From contig NC_073745.1 of assembly GCF_029784135.1 (NCBI RefSeq), positions 56,747,705 through 56,811,704 on the forward strand: a stretch of DNA of 64,000 nucleotides, given 5' to 3'. The DNA is from Toxorhynchites rutilus septentrionalis (lineage: Eukaryota; Arthropoda; Insecta; Diptera; Culicidae). Position 1 is the first letter of the stretch. Each line of letters opens with the position of its first letter. Below, piece by piece: positions 59,260-64,000 of this stretch. A program made the position numbers and the translations under genes. The notes under the pieces are model-generated. The model made no database searches and had not been told where the DNA came from. It worked only from the letters and a program-made list of their open reading frames with translations.

Positions 59260-59714
59260 ATCTGGATTCTAGATTCCAGATTCAAAAAATCTTAGATTCT
59301 CAGATCTTCAGATTCTCAGCTTTTCGGTTTCTCAGATTCTTAGATTTTCAAATTTTCATAATCTCAGTTTTTCGGATTCTCCGTTCTTTTCGATTCTTTG
59401 ATTCTCCGTTTCTCTATTTCTCCGAGTTTCAGACTCTCAGGTTTAAAATTCTCAGATTCTTAGATTCAGATTCCATGTGGATGAGGATCAATCTGGGAAT
59501 CATCTCAGATTCAGATTTTCAGTTTCAGATTCTAAGGTTCAAATTCTCAGAAGATTCTCAGAATCAGATTCAAAGTAAAAGTTATATTTCTCCGATTCTC
59601 AGATTCTCAGGTTCTCAAATTCTCGGATTCATAGATTCAGATTGTATGGGGAAAAGAATCAATTCGGGAATCATCTCAGATTCAAATGCTCAGAATCAGA
59701 TTCAAAGTAAAAGT

Positions 59715-59990
59715 AATACTTTTTCAAGATAATATGTCAGCTCACAAGTCAACAATACGATTACATAGGCATCACTGGGAACTATTTCCTCATACACACT
59801 TTTCACCGGATTTGGCTCTCAGTGATTATCTGTTTTTGTTTGTTTGTTTTTTAAATTTAGTTCTAGCATAAACCAATGAATTTGTGGAAGATGTGGAAGG
59901 AACTCTAACAAAAAGGTATAAAAACACTGGATGAAATGTATGTAATTATGTAGAAGCAAAACCAACACATTAGAAGGTTGAAGTCTTGAT
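59715..59990 (+). pseudogene. mariner (DD34D-like) transposase fragment
   Basis: A decayed piece of the catalytic domain: FQDNMSAHKS contains the second catalytic aspartate and FSPDLALSDYLFLF contains the third. The canonical mariner spacing is 34 residues; here it is 31, so a small in-frame loss has occurred. The following DNA to about 59,990 keeps traces (NEFVEDVEGTL) interrupted by stops. No inverted repeats were found. It lies directly after the GATTCTCA satellite. Confidence 0.75.
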
Positions 59991-60361
59991 CGCATTGTAA
60001 ACATAGGCCTTCGAAATGATTGCCATTCAATTCACCTGTTAATCATTTCGTATATTAGAAATTGTTATAATATGTTATACAATCTGTCTGAATTTATTAA
60101 GAATAGAAAATAATTAGACCTTTTTTTTATTTCGTCACTGATCCGAAATATCGTGGTTTTCCTAAACTATGCTTTTTTTCAAAAACCTAATATCTCCACC
60201 GCTGGACCGATTGCCATTTACTCCGGTCTTTTACAGATCTTTTGATGTTGTTTTTGAGAAAAATACCAACACTTTCGAAAATAATTCAATGAGATATCAA
60301 AATTAGCGGCTTTATTTTGTTGAATTTGTCTCTGCCCCGAGATCATTGTTACAGAAAACGT
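59991..60361. other. Unassigned AT-rich DNA
   Basis: No gene was recognised. AATATCTCCACCGCTGGACC near 60,190 looks like part of a dispersed repeat, but there is no second copy in the window. Confidence 0.5.
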
Positions 60362-60527
60362 TACAGTGGTCACGCGTATTCTAGAGCTTGCCCCTCGGAA
60401 TACATTCAAGGCGTGTTATTTGGCTTAAGAAATCTCAACTAAGTATTAATAAATGACGCTAGTTAATGCATACGTTGCGACGGCAAAAGTTCCACAGGGA
60501 ACGTTATCGCCATTCAAGAAGAAGACA
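60362..60527 (+). repeat. GAA-tailed tRNA SINE, 5'-truncated copy
   Basis: Starts in the middle of the SINE body (GTGGTCACGCGTATTC) and runs through AGCTTGCCCCTCGGAAT, GGCGTGTTATTTGGC and AATGACGCTAG to the CAAGAAGAAGACA tail. The tRNA head is absent, as expected from incomplete target-primed reverse transcription. It is on the opposite strand from the copies at 57.8 and 59.0 kb. Confidence 0.9.
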
Positions 60528-60559
60528 TATGATGGAACCTACCTAAACTTACAATTTTT

Positions 60560-61535
60560 ATTATCAAATGATCAACTGAAAGGTTTTTTTAAATGGGTGT
60601 ATTTAAAAACATTGGTCTTTCTTTGAAAAAATCATAACTCAAAATCCAGATGTCTGATAGAAGCACAATGTTCGAAAAAAGTTGTTGGAAAATAAATGAG
60701 CTATTTAGTGAGAATAACATTTTAAATGTACTGCTACAAGTCTCACTCAGAAATGGATTTTAATATTTTTTTATATATATATTTATTGTAAAACGCTTTT
60801 AATTTAACAAACTTTGATATACAGTGATGTAGTGGTAAACTCAACAAAATGAAGATACAATTTTTTTAAAATTTATGAAACTTAAAATAGATTAAACGCT
60901 CACGCAAAAAAAAATCGAATAGCTCTTTATAACAATTTTTTGTCGCTCTGTTGATGGTAACACTGCATTCCCCACTTCGGGACGATAATATTCGGCTACT
61001 CGTTCAGTCTGATCGGATGATTTTTAGTGTCAAGATGTACAATTTACAAGAACCTGTATTTTTGGTGAAATCGTATTGCTCGAGCAACCGAAGCCTTAAT
61101 GAAACTTTGTCCTCTCGAATTTCAACATTTCTCGTCGTCGATTACTTCCTCTGGGGGTACGCGAAGGACTGTTGCATCGTTAATAAGCCACAAAATTTGG
61201 AGGAATTCAAAGAAGAAATAACTCGGATTTTCAACAGCATCGAAGTCGTAATGTTAGAGTTGTACATGAAGAATTTTGTCCACCGTTTAAAGCGCATTGT
61301 CGAATAAAGGGGTCACATTGAAAATGTCCTGAAATAAGCTTTATTTTCGTTTAAAATTTTTTATTTTTAAAATAAAATTTCGATTCACTTTTGTAGAAGT
61401 TATTAAAATTTGTTGCGTATGCATTTAATCTGGAATTTGTTAAATCATGATCAATTAGGAAAAGTAACATCAAAAATGGAATCTACATGCGATTCCACAT
61501 TTTATCCTAGGAGCAACCGTTCTCGAGATTATAAC
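60560..61535. repeat. Second copy of the 11-kb repeat, interrupted
   Basis: 60,560-60,900 aligns with about 11,000-11,420 (AACTCAAAATCCAGATGTCT, AATAACATTTTAAATG, ACAAACTTTG), and 61,450-61,530 aligns with about 11,430-11,510 (AAAAGTAAC, ATGCGATTC, TTTATCCTAGGA). The sequence between, about 60,905-61,450, has no counterpart at 11 kb and holds a transposase remnant, so it was inserted later or lost from the other copy. Confidence 0.75.
60951..61344 (+). pseudogene. Tc1/mariner-superfamily transposase C-terminal remnant
   Basis: The C-terminal part of an IS630/Tc1/mariner-type transposase. VDYFLWGYAKD and VNKPQNLEEFKEEITRIF followed by NFVHRLKRIVE match the conserved FFLWGY-LK and KPQ-LEEL end of this widespread insect transposase group. 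A premature TAA at about 61,305-61,307 interrupts the frame, and RGHIENVLK continues in the same frame to the natural stop at 61,344. The N-terminal part upstream of residue 60 is scrambled, and the catalytic residues before DYFLWGY cannot be assigned. Inactive. Confidence 0.75.
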
Positions 61536-61635
61536 ATTGTTGCAACTATATGTTAGCGTTCAGTCGAAAAATCAGATTGCAAATGCATAATTTAATTTCA
61601 CTGCTTCTTTTTAACTTTCCGAATTTATATGATAA

Positions 61636-62480
61636 ATAGCTGATCCGGCAAACGTTACTCTGCCATATAAATTATTTCTAGAGAATATTTTGGGTGTTAA
61701 ATAAAACATAACGAATGTATTTGAAGCGTGTTTGAATGTTTTAACGATCTACAAAATTATTCGAATGTGATCGTTGAAAAAGAACGAATGAAACGATTTC
61801 AACGATAGTTGGTATGATGTTTCATGATGTAATGTATTTCATTCATGTAACTGATATGTTTGATCTCTCAAAAGCTAAAAGTAAAGAGAATAAAAGAAAT
61901 AGATTTTTGTCGTAAAGTTGAAAAGTGAAATAAAAAAAATCAATATTCATACCGTTCAAATGTTGTCTCGTTGGAGCAAAATACGCGCTTCTCTTTTTCA
62001 ATATGCACGGCTAAATTTATAACTGATATTCGTGAATGGCATTATCAGTATCTATTCGTTGATATATTAGATATCTGCCTACGCTTGCAATGGTGTCGTT
62101 TGTGAAATCTCTTGGTAAACGTTTTGTACATATTCCAATATCCATTTTGCATTTTCGCTTCACAGAAATGGAACACGGAGCTAAATATTGTCTATGTCGA
62201 ATTGCGTCGCAAGGTTGACACATTTGCACAACTCGATTGGACTTGAGTCGAACGGATTTCAGAATGCAATATTGCAATCCGTTCGGATAACTTTGACCCT
62301 GACGCTGTTACGGCGTTGCTCATGATAGCGTTTCCCAAGTGAATGTATTCTTCCTCAAGCCAATTATGTTGTTTAGGTCGTAGGAATCGCAGTCGTTCAC
62401 TTTTTGCCTTCGCTTACATGTCGACCATGAATTGTTGGCATAGCTCACGACATTATATAATGATATCATACGATACACAT
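61636..62480 (-). mobile_element. Helitron-related remnant
   Basis: Bounded on the left by AGCTGATCCGGCAAACGTTA, close to the opening motif of the repeats at 575 and 10,384. The minus strand between 62,277 and 62,017 encodes Helitron-type protein. Sequence to about 62,480 also reads through partly (MSYANNSW) on the minus strand, without assignable motifs. No TC/CTRR Helitron termini with a 3' hairpin could be confirmed. Confidence 0.55.
62017..62277 (-). pseudogene. Helitron Rep/helicase protein fragment
   Basis: The 86-codon frame contains RHRQYLAPCS, then KCKMDIGICTKRLPRDF and TNDTI with a degenerate GRYLIYQR. This corresponds to the conserved cysteine-containing block C-x-GxCTKR-P-x-F...GYP-YRR that lies between the Rep and helicase domains of Helitron proteins. 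The family normally has GYPIYRRR here; the altered residues and the missing flanking domains show decay. A full Helitron protein is well over 1,000 residues. Confidence 0.65.
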
Positions 62481-62650
62481 AAAAATCATCGAGCGCACTC
62501 CTTTTTTTCGTCTGATATAGCTATTCATAAATATTATTTCAAAATGAATAGTGATGTTCATAATGAATGGAGTACCTGTGGCGGGATCACGTTGTCTAAT
62601 ATTTGTGCAATATTCATCTTGTTCTTGTCGGGCATTTTTCGCCAAAAATA

Positions 62651-62770
62651 TTTCTTCTGACTTGCTTGTGGTCACACACATTCTAGAGATTGCCACTCAG
62701 AATACTTTCAAGGTGTGTTGTTTGGTATAGAGATCTCAACTAAGTACTACTATAAATGATGCGAGTAATA
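62651..62770 (+). repeat. GAA-tailed tRNA SINE, diverged truncated copy
   Basis: Homology runs TTTCTTCTGACTTGC, GTGGTCACACACATTC, GAGATTGCCACTCAGAATAC, GGTGTGTTGTTTGG, ATAAATGATGCGAG in the order of the full SINE, with many substitutions. The tRNA head and 3' tail are absent. It directly precedes the mariner remnant. Confidence 0.8.
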
Positions 62771-62778
62771 TTAACAGT

Positions 62779-63255
62779 TCGGCTGAAAAGATCATAAGGT
62801 TGACGTCCAGATGGCGCCTCTTGTGAAAATTTACTTGACTATCACAAAGCACCATGTTTCATACGTGTCAAAATTTGACAGCAATCGGTCGATTGGTTCG
62901 TGAGTTGCAGCATTGAAAGTGAAGCAACTTTTGTTATTGTGAAAAAAAATTGAAAAATCCGAATATTGTTTGTAATTGCACGAATGCCCAATTCAAATTG
63001 CTTCCGCATCCACCGTATTCTCCAGATCTGGCCCTCAGCGACTCTTTTCTGTTCGCAGACCTGAAGAGAATGCCTGCTGGCAAGAAATTTAAGACCGATG
63101 ATGAAATGATTACCGAAATTGAGGCCTATTTTGAGGAAAAACCGAAAGTACTACTATGTACTATAAACATGGTATCGAAAACTTGCAAGATCGCTATAAT
63201 CGCTGTATCGCCCTCGAAGGCAACTATGTTGAATAATAAAATTGAATTTTGCAAA
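62779..63255 (+). pseudogene. mariner (DD34D) internal-deletion derivative
   Basis: The left end (CGGCTGAAAAGATCATAAGG) resembles a mariner terminal repeat and is followed by leader-like sequence to about 62,945. The expected start codon is mutated (ATTGAAAAATCCGAA in place of ATGG). Nearly all of the transposase is then missing, and the frame resumes at QFKLLPHPPYSPDLALSDSF, which holds the third catalytic aspartate. FLFADLKRMPAGKKF and EIEAYFEEK follow. A frameshift near 63,155 moves YYKHGIENLQDRYNRCIALE to another frame, where the natural end GNYVE is reached. The right terminal repeat was not found. Confidence 0.85.
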
Positions 63256-64000
63256 AAAAAATATATAAGGGGTTGTATCTAGGACACGGTTGTATCTAGG
63301 ACATTTTAGACTTAGAACTAAGCAATCATATTATGCAATCCACTTGTTTACCACTTCGAATATTATTTTCAAATGCATCGAAATTTTTGTAATAGATTAT
63401 GTTCTTCGTTGCAAGTAAATTTGATGAACGTCCTTTAACGTTTAATATGATGTCTAGGACTACCAAAATATGTGAACGGAAGAATTGTCAAACGATCATT
63501 GTATTTTACATTTCCCTCTGAAATTATTGCACATCTCATGTTTACGTAGTTCTAGAACCGCGAGCGTTCATTCACCTCTAGTATCGGAAATGACTATTTT
63601 TCCAGGCTTCTCAGTTTAAAAGTACGTTTAAGGGAAATATATTCCGGTCTGCACAATATTCCGGGTAGGAACAAAAGTACCCCCGACTTACATGTATATT
63701 TGCAAAGCGGGTTTCCACAGGAACATCGATTTTGAAGTCTGTGTTGGGGAAACCGTAAATCGGGCCAATCGAAACTTGGCAGTTAGGGCGTCTAAATAAC
63801 GCTTGACATTTTACAGTTATTCAATTGTTCATCTCATGAAAAATAACATTTTATTATTTGTGATAGACGCGTAGAAATATTTCCTATCAATTGATGCAAA
63901 CATCTTTCCGATCTATTACGAAATGTTCGAGTTATAATCATTCGAATACGGGTAGGGTTAGCAAACACATATCGGCAGTACTAATGTATGGATAAAATGA
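63256..64000. other. Unassigned DNA with dispersed-repeat-like motifs
   Basis: TTGTATCTAGGACA occurs twice in tandem at 63,273-63,304, and GATGTCTAGGACTACC at 63,451. Around 63,640-63,790 a more complex stretch (ACCCCCGACTTACATG, GGGGAAACCGTAAATCGG) looks like part of an interspersed element, but its ends could not be determined. No gene was recognised. Confidence 0.4.

Larger units (their letters stand above)
57120..59714. repeat. GATTCTCA octamer-derived satellite, second block
   Basis: A degenerate field of GATTCTCA words in plus polarity, interrupted by two SINEs. The longer word TCAGAATCAGATTC followed by AAAGTAAAAGT (or CAGTAAAAGT) occurs four times, near 58,552, 58,623, 59,553 and 59,688. 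It contains the palindrome GATTCTCAGAATC or its half. It also defines local duplications of about 70 and 135-165 bp. Confidence 0.85.

Overview
This window reads as intergenic or intronic DNA from a repeat-laden insect genome, most likely a mosquito (Culicidae). I found no convincing host protein-coding gene, rRNA or functional tRNA. The evidence for a mosquito is: an ITmD37E-type (DD37E) Tc1/mariner transposase, a transposon type I know mainly from mosquitoes; several tRNA-derived SINE families; short TTAA-flanked (piggyBac-type) and TA-flanked (pogo/Tc1-type) MITEs; a CR1/Jockey-like non-LTR retrotransposon; Helitron and DD34D mariner debris; and very AT-rich simple DNA. The species assignment is inference and cannot be made firmer without database searches.

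Layout. 1-9,300: AT-rich degenerate DNA carrying an interspersed repeat (575-1,092), two old tRNA-like SINE fragments, a TTAA MITE (3,103-3,280), a TAGATTC heptamer array (6,141-6,330) and a more complex island (6,331-8,580). 9,300-11,560: composite repeat with inverted flanks, a 113-bp TA tract and a second copy of the first repeat. 11,560-15,180: AT-rich DNA with a direct duplication, a pogo-like MITE (13,796-14,247) and a perfect hairpin. 15,181-17,870: complex island. 17,870-25,350: AT-rich desert built from duplicated blocks, with nested MITEs and one TSD-flanked templated duplication. 25,350-28,050: complex island with a complete SINE. 28,050-34,860: purine-rich, strand-biased degenerate satellite with a 196-bp near-perfect palindrome. 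34,860-37,420: complex island, then a 500-bp GA tract.

37,930-47,985 is the main mobile-element district: a SINE, an ITmD37E transposon cut off inside its transposase ORF, a frameshifted CR1/Jockey-like retrotransposon fused to the break, a complex island, then a structurally complete ITmD37E copy with a 334-residue transposase (46,829-47,833), the only full-length protein-coding gene I can support. 48,030-53,200 is an octamer-derived satellite (GATTCTTA/GATTCTCA) ending at a fold-back element split by a SINE with clear target duplications. 53,251-55,850 has a TTAA MITE and a complex island. 55,854-59,710 has a second octamer array (TTTTCCTA) and another GATTCTCA block holding two nearly identical SINEs. 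59,715-64,000 is a graveyard of mariner, Tc1-like, Helitron and SINE fragments.

The elements do not form a pathway. They record nested transposition, with insertion order readable in several places: SINE into fold-back, TTAA MITE into TA MITE, Tc1-like remnant into an older repeat. The most unusual points are the 196-bp palindrome, the 24-bp-TSD templated duplication, the transposon-retrotransposon chimera, the array polarity switch at the fold-back, and two isolated core-promoter-like islands that recall histone genes but have no reading frame.
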